Source of the DNA: Streptomyces sp. Ag109_O5-10
Lineage (GTDB): Bacteria > Actinomycetota > Actinomycetes > Streptomycetales > Streptomycetaceae
NCBI RefSeq assembly: GCF_900105755.1
Contig: NZ_FNTQ01000001.1
Span: forward strand, 9,114,001-9,178,000
Direction: 5' to 3'
DNA length: 64,000 bases
Each line of letters starts with the position of its first letter. Within the stretch, counting starts at the first letter, position 1. The notes under the pieces are model-generated. The model was not told the origin of the DNA and ran no database searches. It was given only the letters and a program-made list of their open reading frames with translations. The translations under genes and the position numbers were made by a program. Below, piece after piece: positions 7,319 through 14,945 of the stretch.

Positions 7319-8242
7319 CTACGGGCCCGAGAGCGATGCCGATGGTTGCCGGGTCCCGGGCGTCTCTTCGCGCTTCTCGTCGGCGTACACCATCAGAGTG
7401 GATCCGCCGAGGGCGAGGACGATGCCGATGGTCCCCCAGATCGTCGGCAGCGTCTGGTAGACGATGAGGGACAGCACGATGGTGAGCACGGGTGCCAGGG
7501 CGTTGGTGACCGGTGCGACGACGCTGGCCTTGCCGCGGCTGAGCGCCATGACGAGGAACAACGCGCCCACGGCGTTGAGGACCTGGGTGCCGGCGGTGAG
7601 TGCCGGGGCCTGCCACGGTGCGTCGGGCAGCCCGCCCATCATGGCGACGGCCACGGGGACGAGCAGCAGACCGCTGATCGTCATCCACCCGAACGTGGTG
7701 GCGTCGTTGACGTCGGCGAGGGCGGCCTTGCGCATGAAGAACGCCTGCGCGCCCCAGGCCACGCAGATGAGGACGGAGAGCAGCAGCCAGGACCCGGTGC
7801 CGGCCGAACCGTGGTCGCCCGCGGGGATGCTGATGAGCACGATGGCGACCAGCGCGGCGACCACGCCGATGACGGCGAGCCGTCCGATCCGCTCCCTGAG
7901 CAGGGCCACCGCCATCAGCACGGTGATCACCGGGGAGAGCGAGACCACCGGGAAGATCAGGTAGGCGGGGCCGTTGGACAGCGCCTGGAACAGCAGGAGC
8001 TGACCGCCCGCGCCGGTGAGGCCCGCCGCGAGCCCGTAGAACGCGGCGACCGGCCGCCGGTCGAAGCGCTGGCGGCGCAGCGCGACCGCCGCCGGCAGCA
8101 GCATGGTGAAGGCCCAGATGACGTAGATCATCTCGTTGGGGTAGCCGTACCGTTCGGTGGGCTGGCTGGAGAACGCTCCCCAGACGCCCCAGAACAGCAC
8201 CAGCAGGCCCGCGTACAGGATCCAGTTTCTTTGGTCACGCAT
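7319..8242 (-). CDS. EamA/DMT-family membrane transporter
   Basis: A 307-residue protein with about ten hydrophobic helices arranged as two EamA repeats (LVLFWGVWGAF at the N-terminus, LSVLICVAWGAQAFF near residue 160). It begins 8 nt inside the end of the kinase gene, so it is translationally coupled to it. Drug/metabolite transporters move small metabolites, often outward. Being embedded in an amino-sugar operon suggests uptake or export of a pathway metabolite, perhaps monosaccharide, but the substrate is not readable. A paired EamA in such an operon is less usual than a PTS or ABC system. Confidence 0.87.
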   Translation of the reverse strand: MRDQRNWILYAGLLVLFWGVWGAFSSQPTERYGYPNEMIYVIWAFTMLLPAAVALRRQRFDRRPVAAFYGLAAGLTGAGGQLLLFQALSNGPAYLIFPVVSLSPVITVLMAVALLRERIGRLAVIGVVAALVAIVLISIPAGDHGSAGTGSWLLLSVLICVAWGAQAFFMRKAALADVNDATTFGWMTISGLLLVPVAVAMMGGLPDAPWQAPALTAGTQVLNAVGALFLVMALSRGKASVVAPVTNALAPVLTIVLSLIVYQTLPTIWGTIGIVLALGGSTLMVYADEKREETPGTRQPSASLSGP

Positions 8243-9239
8243 GGTGGTTCTCCGTGGGGGTGATCTCCGAAGAGGAGCGCAGGGCGGCGAGTGCCGCGGT
8301 GTCGAGAGGGGTTCCGGCGAGCTTCGCCGCGTAGAGGGCCGCGCCGACCACCGGCTCGAACTGCGGCCGGCGCAGCTCGTAGCGGGCCGCGCCGCCGCGG
8401 AGTTCGGTGGTGAACGCGTCGAGTACGGCCGCCGAGCGGAAGACGCCGCCCGAGTAGGACACCGGGACGGGTTCGGCGTCGGCGAAGCCCAGCCGGCGTC
8501 GCGCGCTGTCCACCAGCAGGGCCAGTTCCCGTCCGGCCTCGGTGAGGACGGCGGCGGCCTGTGTGTCGCCCAGCCCGGCCGCCTCGACCACCAGCGGACT
8601 CAGCGAGGCGATCTCGCTGCGGTGACCCTGCCACCGGTTGAGGACGACGTCGATCACTTCGAGGTCGGTGGTCAGATCCAGATGGCGGCGCAGGAGGTCC
8701 GCGAGCGGGCCCTCGGGCAGCCGGCCGTCACTCATCCGGGAGAACACGTTCAGCGCGCGGGCGGCGATCCAGTACGCCGATCCCTCGTCGCTGAACAGTT
8801 CGCTCCAGCCTCCGGTGCGCACACCGCGGCCCTGCCGCTCGCCGTAGGTCATCGATCCGGTACCGCTGATGACGTTGATGCCGTCCACCGCGCCGAGCGA
8901 TCCGGCCCACCCGCAGATCATGTCGTTGTCGCACGCGTACCGCCCGTGTCCCAGCACCTCGCCGGGGACGGCGTCCAGCGCGGCGACGTCGCCGGGGACC
9001 TCCCCGTACCCGGGCAGGCCCAGGAACGCGTAGTCGATGTCCGCGAGCGTGATGCCCGCGTCCTCCGTCACGGCCCGGATGCCCTCGCGCAGAACCTGCG
9101 CGACGTGCTCCACGCCCCCGGTGCCGTTGTCCGCGAAGTAGTAGGCACCCTCCGCGACGGCCCGGGCCCTGATCGCGCCCGCACGGTCGATGAGGCAGAA
9201 GGCCGTCTTGGTGCCTCCGCCGTCCACACCCAGAAACAT
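8235..9239 (-). CDS. BadF/BadG-type amino-sugar kinase (N-acetylglucosamine-kinase-like)
   Basis: A 334-residue ATP-dependent sugar kinase of the ASKHA fold. The N-terminal phosphate loop is FLGVDGGGTKTAFCLID; further signatures are DYAFLGLPGYGE, CDNDMICGWAGSLG, NVISGTGSM and GGWSELFSDEGSAYWIA. Relatives phosphorylate GlcNAc or glucosamine at C6; in this setting galactosamine or GalNAc phosphorylation to feed AgaS is the inferred role. It lies 34 nt downstream of agaS and overlaps the EamA gene by 8 nt. Because the importer is ABC-type rather than PTS, a cytoplasmic kinase like this is required for the pathway to work. Confidence 0.88.
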   Translation of the reverse strand: MFLGVDGGGTKTAFCLIDRAGAIRARAVAEGAYYFADNGTGGVEHVAQVLREGIRAVTEDAGITLADIDYAFLGLPGYGEVPGDVAALDAVPGEVLGHGRYACDNDMICGWAGSLGAVDGINVISGTGSMTYGERQGRGVRTGGWSELFSDEGSAYWIAARALNVFSRMSDGRLPEGPLADLLRRHLDLTTDLEVIDVVLNRWQGHRSEIASLSPLVVEAAGLGDTQAAAVLTEAGRELALLVDSARRRLGFADAEPVPVSYSGGVFRSAAVLDAFTTELRGGAARYELRRPQFEPVVGAALYAAKLAGTPLDTAALAALRSSSEITPTENHHA

Positions 9240-9273
9240 CGTTGTTCCTCCGCTCGGCTCTGTCTGAACGCTG

Positions 9274-10446
9274 TTAGACGACGTCGTCGCGTCGCTGGGG
9301 GAGCGGATGCACGGTCACGCCCTGCACCACGCGGTTCACCTCTCCGGAGGGGAACGGGTTGTCGGGCCGGAGGCCCTGGTGCAGGGACGCGCGCAGCGCG
9401 ATCAGCTGGGCACAGATCACCGCGGGAAGGGCGAGGACGGTGTCGTCGACGCCGGCGAGCCCCGGGAGCAGCCAGGTGTCGTCGCCGGGCAGTCCGTCCG
9501 GTGACGTGGAGACGGCGACGACGCTGCCCTGCGGCAGCCCCGCGCGCAGTTCGGTGAGGATGTCGAGGTCGTAGCGGCGCGTGTAGGGGTCGTTCGACAC
9601 GTAGACGACGACAACCGTGCGGTCGTTCAGGACGGACTTGGGGCCGTGGCGGAAGCCGAGTGAGGACTCCGAGGACGCCACGAGCGCACCGCCGGTCAGC
9701 TCCAGCAGCTTCAGGGCGGACTCCTGGGCCAGCCCCTTGAGCGCGCTGCTGCTGCCGAGGTACACCAGCCGTTCGGGTGCGCGGGCCAGCAACTCCTCGA
9801 TCCGCGCGGAGAGTCCGCCCGCGGTGATGTGCTCGGCCGCGGCGGCGGGGGCCTCGACGGCGTCGGTGGTGAGCGCGCCCAGGGCGAGCAGGGAGGCCAG
9901 CAGCATGCTGGTGAAGCTCGACGTCATGGCGAAGCCCTGGTCGTTCGCCGCGGCGGGCATCTGCAGGACGTGGGAGGAGGCGCTGCCGCCGTGGAGGCGT
10001 GCCAGCTCTCCGGCGCTGTTGCAGGTGATGACGAGGTGGTGGACGCGTGTCAGGACCTGGTCCGCGAGCCGGGTCGCCGCGACACTCTCGGGGCTGTCGC
10101 CGGACCGCGCGAACGAGACGAGCAGCGTGGGGACGTCGTCGGGGAAGGACGCGTGGGGGTCGGCGACGATGTCCGTGGTGGACACGGCGTCGGTGCGCCG
10201 GCCGGTGGCACGTGCGACCGCGGCCCGGACGACTTCGCCGGCGAAGGCCGAGGTACCGGCTCCCGTGAGGACGATCCGCAGGTCCTCGTCGGCGAGCAGG
10301 GGTGCCAGGAAGGCGTCCAGGGACGCGCGCTCACCGGCGACGATCGCCCCGACCTCACGCCACACGTCGGGCTGCTGGATGATCTCGGCGGTCGTGTGGT
10401 CGGCCCCGCGGTCCTGAGGTACCAGGTCCTGGGTGGTGGTCTTCAC
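9274..10446 (-). CDS. agaS: AgaS-type SIS-domain amino-sugar phosphate isomerase/deaminase
   Basis: A 390-residue protein with two sugar-isomerase (SIS) domains, matching the AgaS layout: HTTAEIIQQPDVWREV near residues 17-32, RIVLTGAGTSAFAGEV, SFARSGDSPESVAA and, in the second half, LGFRHGPKSVL. AgaS converts galactosamine-6-phosphate to tagatose-6-phosphate with loss of ammonia. The GTG start at 10446 overlaps the upstream gene's stop (GTGA), so both are coupled. The enzyme is the best single indicator that this operon handles a galactosamine-type rather than a glucosamine-type sugar, although substrate preference within the family varies. Confidence 0.9.
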   Translation of the reverse strand: MKTTTQDLVPQDRGADHTTAEIIQQPDVWREVGAIVAGERASLDAFLAPLLADEDLRIVLTGAGTSAFAGEVVRAAVARATGRRTDAVSTTDIVADPHASFPDDVPTLLVSFARSGDSPESVAATRLADQVLTRVHHLVITCNSAGELARLHGGSASSHVLQMPAAANDQGFAMTSSFTSMLLASLLALGALTTDAVEAPAAAAEHITAGGLSARIEELLARAPERLVYLGSSSALKGLAQESALKLLELTGGALVASSESSLGFRHGPKSVLNDRTVVVVYVSNDPYTRRYDLDILTELRAGLPQGSVVAVSTSPDGLPGDDTWLLPGLAGVDDTVLALPAVICAQLIALRASLHQGLRPDNPFPSGEVNRVVQGVTVHPLPQRRDDVV

Positions 10447-11735
10447 GCGTACTCCTTGTCATGGGTGCGGCATGCACGGTCGTAGTCGCGCAGGACGTCA
10501 CGGACGTGATCGACCACGAGGTCCCGCGGTGTCGCGGACAGGGCGCCTGCCCGGACGCGCTGGTACTGGTTGGGCAGGTGGGCACTCAGCAGCGGAAGCG
10601 GAATGGCGAGGCCCGAGAGGTTGGCGAACAGCCGGTCCTGCGCGGCGGCGATCTCGGGGTCGGGCCAGTAGTAGCGCATGCGGTCGCTGTAGCTGTAGCG
10701 CCTGGCCAGCCGCTGGTCGGCGGCGCTGCCCCCGTAGTAGCCCTCCCACCAGGAGGGGTCGTCGCGCATACGCCGGTCGACGACCTCGGCCAGCCGGGAC
10801 CGGGATCCGGCCGGGACGAGCTCGTCCTCGATGTCGGCGAGCGCGAACAGGGCCTCGCGCAGCGCGAACGTCAGTCCGGGGCCTACCTTGAGCACCGCCC
10901 AGTGGTCCGCCACCAGGCCGGCCAGTGCGTCCACCGTCTGGTAGTCGGTCGAGTGGGCTTCGAAGACCATGCCGGGTTCGTCGGTCAGGACCGTGCGCAG
11001 CTCGGCCGTCCGCTCACGCCGGTAGTCGAACACCTGGAGGTGATCGAACTCCACGCCGGGCTGCACGACCAGGGCCATGACGCGAGGCCATGCCCCGGCC
11101 ACGCCGTGCCTCTCGAACGCGCGCCGGTTGTGTGCCAGCGTCAGCCGTGCCGCCTGCGGACTGGTGGCGGACATGCCTTCCAGCGTCTCGTGGGCCCCTC
11201 CGGGCACCGGTACCTCGGTTCCGATGACATATCGGAGGGTCCCGGCGGAGTCACCCGCGGTGGTCTCGGCCACGCGCACCAGGCGTGCGGTGCGATCGGC
11301 GACCAGGTCGTCGGTCAGCGGGGCCACGTCGTCGGCGCAGGAGAAGCTGCAGTCCAGGTGGATCTTCGTGAAGCCCGCCCGGACGTATGCCGCGACGAGC
11401 CTGTCCGCTTCGCCCATCGCTTCTTGCGAGGACAGCGAACGCCACCGGTTGGGTCCCAGGTGGTCTCCCCCCAGAACGACCCGGTCCAGCGGCAGCCCGT
11501 GTTCGGCGGCTATGCCGTGCACGAGTTCGCGGAAGTCTTCGGGCCGCATGCCGGTGTAGCCGCCGTACTGGTCCACCTGGTTGGAGGTCGCCTCGGCGAG
11601 GACGGTGCCTCCCGACGCGAGGGCCTGGCGGACCGCTGCCTCGATGACCAGCGGATGGGCCGAGCAGACGGAGGTGATGCCGTGCGGTTCGCCTGCCTTC
11701 TGGCGGCGGACCACTTCGTCCAAGGGATTCCACAT
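10443..11735 (-). CDS. GatZ/KbaZ-like tagatose-bisphosphate aldolase subunit
   Basis: A 430-residue protein of the GatZ/KbaZ family, the non-catalytic partner that stabilises GatY/KbaY aldolases, though some members have been proposed to act as tagatose-6-phosphate kinases. Start chosen at the ATG at 11735, 5 nt after GGAG. Visible motifs include GITSVCSAHPLVIEAA near the N-terminus, EATSNQVDQYGGYTGM, LGGDHLGPNRW, KIHLDCSFSC, VIGTEVPVPGGA and VFEAHSTDYQ. It is the first gene of the leftward operon and faces the GntR regulator across a 149-nt gap filled with an array of operator-like repeats. Confidence 0.92.
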   Translation of the reverse strand: MWNPLDEVVRRQKAGEPHGITSVCSAHPLVIEAAVRQALASGGTVLAEATSNQVDQYGGYTGMRPEDFRELVHGIAAEHGLPLDRVVLGGDHLGPNRWRSLSSQEAMGEADRLVAAYVRAGFTKIHLDCSFSCADDVAPLTDDLVADRTARLVRVAETTAGDSAGTLRYVIGTEVPVPGGAHETLEGMSATSPQAARLTLAHNRRAFERHGVAGAWPRVMALVVQPGVEFDHLQVFDYRRERTAELRTVLTDEPGMVFEAHSTDYQTVDALAGLVADHWAVLKVGPGLTFALREALFALADIEDELVPAGSRSRLAEVVDRRMRDDPSWWEGYYGGSAADQRLARRYSYSDRMRYYWPDPEIAAAQDRLFANLSGLAIPLPLLSAHLPNQYQRVRAGALSATPRDLVVDHVRDVLRDYDRACRTHDKEYA

Positions 11736-11808
11736 GATCGCTCCAGGGTTCACCGAAGGGCGTCCGCCGTATCTGTCGGCGCGCCTTCGGAAACGTGACT
11801 GGAACGGT

Positions 11809-11886
11809 ACTGGTCTCCCTCATGGCCGTCAATGGTCTGTTATTGGTATGGAACTGGTCTGCTCGAAACTGGTATACATCTGGTAT
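11809..11886. promoter_or_regulatory. Array of six TGGT(C/A)T half-sites, GntR operator region
   Basis: Six direct copies of an NNTGGT(C/A)T octamer start at 11809, 11831, 11842, 11853, 11868 and 11879. The steps are 22, 11, 11, 15 and 11 bp, mostly one or two helical turns, so most copies face the same side. ACTGGTCT is exactly the half-site of the inverted DasR-type operators bound by GntR/HutC regulators, but here it is repeated directly. The array covers the divergent promoter space and the last copy overlaps the GntR start codon. Confidence 0.7.
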
Positions 11887-12679
11887 GTCTTCTTCGGACC
11901 GTGGTCTCCCTCAAGGGCTGTTGAGCGGAGACGCCCTGCCGCTGTACACCCAGGTCGCCGGACGCCTCCTGGACGACATCGCCGAGAGAGGTGCCCGCCC
12001 GGGAGACCGGCTGCCCTCGGAGCGGGCACTGGCCACCCGGTACGGCGTCTCGCGCGTCACCCTTCGCTCGGCCCTGAACGAACTCGCGGAGCGCCGGGTC
12101 ATCGAGTCCGCGCCGGCCCGCGGCTGGTTCCTCGCCGAGGGCTACGAGCGCGTCGCCCCCGCATCGGCTCCGCCGTCACCGGGTCGGGCGACAGCCCAGT
12201 CGGTCCAGGGCTTCGCCGACTACGCCGAACAGCAGGGACTGCGGCTCCGCGACTCGGTCCTGGAGACCAGGGTCCGTCCCGCCACCGTTCAGGAGTCCGA
12301 ACAGCTGAGGGTCGGCCCGGGAGCCGCGCTCTTCGAGATGCGCCGACTGCGCTACCTGGACGACATCGTCGTGGTGCTGGAGCACAACCGGCTGCCGCTC
12401 GCACTGTGCCCGGAGCTCGCGGAGACGGACTTCACCACGCACACGCTCTTCGCGACGCTCCGCCGCGCCGACCCGCCGCAACTGCCCAAGGTCGCCGACT
12501 ACTCCGTGGAAGCACGCCACCCGACGGCGGAGGAACGGCGACTGCTCGAAATCACCGACGCGACTCCGGTGCTCGTCGCCACGCAGCTCGCCTTCAACCA
12601 GAACGGACAGCCCCTCGAACTCACCGCGGCCGCCTACCGCGGCGACCGGTACCACTTCCGGGCCTCCATCACGGGGTGA
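11885..12679 (+). CDS. GntR/HutC-family regulator of the amino-sugar operon
   Basis: A 264-residue repressor-type protein. The winged helix is at about residues 18-85 (PLYTQVAGRLLDDIAERG, RLPSERALATRYGVSRVTLR), and the rest is a UTRA effector domain (QGLRLRDSVLETRV through ALCPELAETDF and LELTAAAYRGDRYHF). UTRA domains bind phosphorylated amino sugars in DasR/NagR relatives, fitting a pathway intermediate as inducer. No ribosome site precedes the ATG at 11885, and the upstream in-frame starts are no better, so a leaderless mRNA is likely. Its start codon lies inside the repeat array, implying autoregulation. Confidence 0.88.
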   Translation: MSSSDRGLPQGLLSGDALPLYTQVAGRLLDDIAERGARPGDRLPSERALATRYGVSRVTLRSALNELAERRVIESAPARGWFLAEGYERVAPASAPPSPGRATAQSVQGFADYAEQQGLRLRDSVLETRVRPATVQESEQLRVGPGAALFEMRRLRYLDDIVVVLEHNRLPLALCPELAETDFTTHTLFATLRRADPPQLPKVADYSVEARHPTAEERRLLEITDATPVLVATQLAFNQNGQPLELTAAAYRGDRYHFRASITG

Positions 12680-12687
12680 ACGCGTCG

Positions 12688-13578
12688 TCAGGGGCGCAGC
12701 AGGGTGCCGGCGGCCTCTTCCAGGAGCGCCACGGCGAGGAGTTCGCCGTCCACGGGTCCGAAGCGCTCCAGGGCCTGCCGGTGGATGCGCAGTACCGTGT
12801 CGGCCATCTCGTGCGGCGTGCCGAGGTCTTGCGCCTCCTCGGTGATGACCTTGAGCTGGTCGTGGATGCGGTCGAGTCCGTAGGAGCGCAGGTAGTCCCC
12901 GGCGAACAGAGCCGGCAGGTCCCGCCGGATGAAGTCGCTGCCTGCCGCGCTGCCGGCCAGCGTGCCGTGCAGGGCGGTGAGGTCGATGCCCGCTCGGCGA
13001 CCGAGCAGCAGGACCTCGGCGGTTGCCGTGGCCTGCCCGAACCAGAGGAGGTTGATGAGGAGTTTCGTGGTGTAGCCGGTTCCCGGCCCGCCCATGTGGC
13101 GGATGCGATCCGATGTCGTCACCGCCTCCAACAGCGGCCTGCACCGGTCGAGGACGTCAGCCGAACCACCCACGAACAGCCGCAGGCGCCCCTGTTCGGC
13201 GTCGTCCGGGCCGCCGCCCATGGGCGCTTCGAGCACATCGACGCCGTGTGCGCCGGCTCGTTTCCGCAGCTCCCGTGCCACCGCAGGCGCGTTGCTCGTC
13301 ATGTCGATCCACACCGCCCCGGTGGCCAGGGCGGCGAACACGGCATCCTCCAGAGCGGCCGCGGCCTCGTCGGGTCCAGGAACCACGGTGACCAGGACAT
13401 CCGCCCCGGCAGCGGCGGTCGCCGCGGACGGCGCCCAGTCCGCGCCCAACGAACGTACCGCTGCCTCCCGTTCGGGACGCAGATCGAAAGCGGTCACCGC
13501 GTGCCCCGCCGAAACCAGGCGTCCACACAGAGGTGTCCCCATGCGTCCGGCACCGATGAGGGCTACGCGTGAGGGCAA
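12688..13578 (-). CDS. 3-hydroxyisobutyrate dehydrogenase-like NAD(P) oxidoreductase
   Basis: A 296-residue beta-hydroxyacid dehydrogenase. The N-terminal Rossmann motif VALIGAGRMGTPLCGRL, the substrate signature segment EAPMGGGPDDAEQGRL near residues 120-135, and the catalytic Lys region GYTTKLLINLLWFGQ near residue 170 are all present. The only fitting start is TTG at 13578, without a clear ribosome site. It converges on the GntR gene with an 8-nt gap. The family reduces or oxidises small hydroxyacids such as tartronate semialdehyde or hydroxyisobutyrate; the link to the amino-sugar genes is positional only. A degenerate copy of its first part lies at 20684-20795. Confidence 0.85.
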   Translation of the reverse strand: MPSRVALIGAGRMGTPLCGRLVSAGHAVTAFDLRPEREAAVRSLGADWAPSAATAAAGADVLVTVVPGPDEAAAALEDAVFAALATGAVWIDMTSNAPAVARELRKRAGAHGVDVLEAPMGGGPDDAEQGRLRLFVGGSADVLDRCRPLLEAVTTSDRIRHMGGPGTGYTTKLLINLLWFGQATATAEVLLLGRRAGIDLTALHGTLAGSAAGSDFIRRDLPALFAGDYLRSYGLDRIHDQLKVITEEAQDLGTPHEMADTVLRIHRQALERFGPVDGELLAVALLEEAAGTLLRP

Positions 13579-13944
13579 AGCAGCACCGCCGTATCAGTCG
13601 TTGCGTCCGTCGTCCGTCTCAGGCGCACTCGAAAGACCGCCGTCGTCCGCTCACTTGGACACGTCAGGGATCATTCCGGGAATCACCGCGGTCATCCTAC
13701 GAGCCCGTTGTGTGATCACGATCCGGCCTCCACGAGTCGTCGCCGACGGATCAGGCAACAGCTGTGCGGTGCGTTGCGTTGCGGTGCGGTGTGTGCTTCG
13801 CCGTGCCCGTGCGGACACGGGCCCATGGTGACCGACCTGGGCCGTGAAAGGTGGGCGACGGAGAAGACCACTGCGCCACAGCCGGCGACCACGCTCAGAC
13901 CCGGGCGCGACGCGTGTGTCAGTCCTGCGGGACCGATGCCCGAG

Positions 13945-14110
13945 AGCAGGCCGGCTGAGCCCGGCCATGCAGAGCCTGCCCGCCGTGCTGAAGCCGCCGG
14001 GGAGGAGCAGCGGCAGCCGAGGTCCCGTGCGGGCGGCCAGGCGGCCTGGCCGCGGGGCGCAGACGGTCGCTCCGGCGGCCGACGGCAGGATCGCCACGCC
14101 CGCGGTCGGG
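13945..14110 (-). pseudogene. Relic of an MFS drug-exporter-like protein
   Basis: Within the 607-nt gap 13579-14185 the minus strand encodes AGVAILPSAAGATVCAPRPG followed by RLAARTGPRLPLLL and GFSTAGRLCMAGL. This resembles the inter-helix GRL-ART-GPR motif and flanking helices of EmrB/QacA-type exporters. There is no start, and the frame degrades on both sides. Divergent TetR-exporter pairs are common, so the TetR gene at 14186 probably lost its partner. I see no gene in the rest of the gap apart from the operator-like dyad. Confidence 0.45.
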
Positions 14111-14129
14111 CAAGATAACCAGGCAAGTA

Positions 14130-14164
14130 TATCAATGTTATGTAAAATAATCGCAACAGTGATA
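14130..14164. promoter_or_regulatory. Inverted repeat upstream of the TetR gene
   Basis: TATCAATGTT and AACAGTGATA form a 10-bp dyad with one mismatch around a 15-nt spacer, in a strikingly AT-rich island, 21 nt before the TetR start. Size and position suit TetR autoregulation. Confidence 0.5.
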
Positions 14165-14185
14165 AATCGGAGATAAATTGGACTG

Positions 14186-14929
14186 ATGCAAGAACGGGCC
14201 GTACGTACCAGGGAGCGGGTTCTGCGCGCCGCCGCGGAGCTCCTGAGCTCGCAGGGTCGTGCGGGTGTCTCGACGCGTGCCGTGAGCGCGGCAGCCGGTG
14301 TGCAACCTCCCACCCTGTACCGCCTGTTCGGCGACAAGGACGGGCTGCTCGACGCCCTCGCGGCCTACGGCTTCGAGCAGTACCTGCGCGAGAAGCAGGC
14401 GCTTGAGCAGACTGACGACCCGGTCGCGGACCTGCGCCGCTCCTGGGACCTGCATGTCGAGTTCGGTCTGTCGCGCCCCGGCTTCTACGTGCTGATGTAC
14501 GGCGAGGGCCGCCACCGCGGCGGCATGCCGGGAGGGCTCGAGACAGTCGCCATCCTGCGCCACACCCTCGCCCGGGTGGCCGCGGCCGGCCGGCTCCGCA
14601 TGAGCGTGGGGCGGGCCACTCAGCTTGTCCATGCCATGGGCCTGGGCGTCGTACTGTCCCTGATCGCCACGCCGCCTTCCGAGCGGGACGAGACCCTCCC
14701 GGCCACGGCCCGTGAACACGCACTGCGCATGATCACCACCACGGGCACCGCGGGGGAGCGGAGCACGGGCGAGGACTCGTGCGCGGACGTGGCGTGCCGG
14801 GCCGCGGCCCTGCGTGAGGCGCTGTCCCGGCACGGCACCACGCCGCTGACACCGTCCGAGGGCGCGCTCCTGGCGGACTGGCTCGACCGCCTGGCCGACG
14901 CGAACTCCGCCGCGCGGTCGGCATCCTGA
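14186..14929 (+). CDS. TetR/AcrR-family transcriptional regulator
   Basis: A 247-residue regulator. The N-terminal helix-turn-helix spans about residues 9-55 (VLRAAAELLSSQGRAGVSTR, AVSAAAGVQPPTLYRLFGDK), followed by an all-helical ligand domain (RPGFYVLMYGEGRHRGG). The ATG at 14186 has a GGAGATAAATTG leader. It probably represses an exporter gene that now survives only as a relic upstream, and itself through the dyad at 14130-14164. It is followed after 16 nt by the phosphatase gene, so both may share a transcript. Ligand unknown. Confidence 0.88.
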   Translation: MQERAVRTRERVLRAAAELLSSQGRAGVSTRAVSAAAGVQPPTLYRLFGDKDGLLDALAAYGFEQYLREKQALEQTDDPVADLRRSWDLHVEFGLSRPGFYVLMYGEGRHRGGMPGGLETVAILRHTLARVAAAGRLRMSVGRATQLVHAMGLGVVLSLIATPPSERDETLPATAREHALRMITTTGTAGERSTGEDSCADVACRAAALREALSRHGTTPLTPSEGALLADWLDRLADANSAARSAS

Positions 14930-14945
14930 AGGAGGGACGGCGCCA

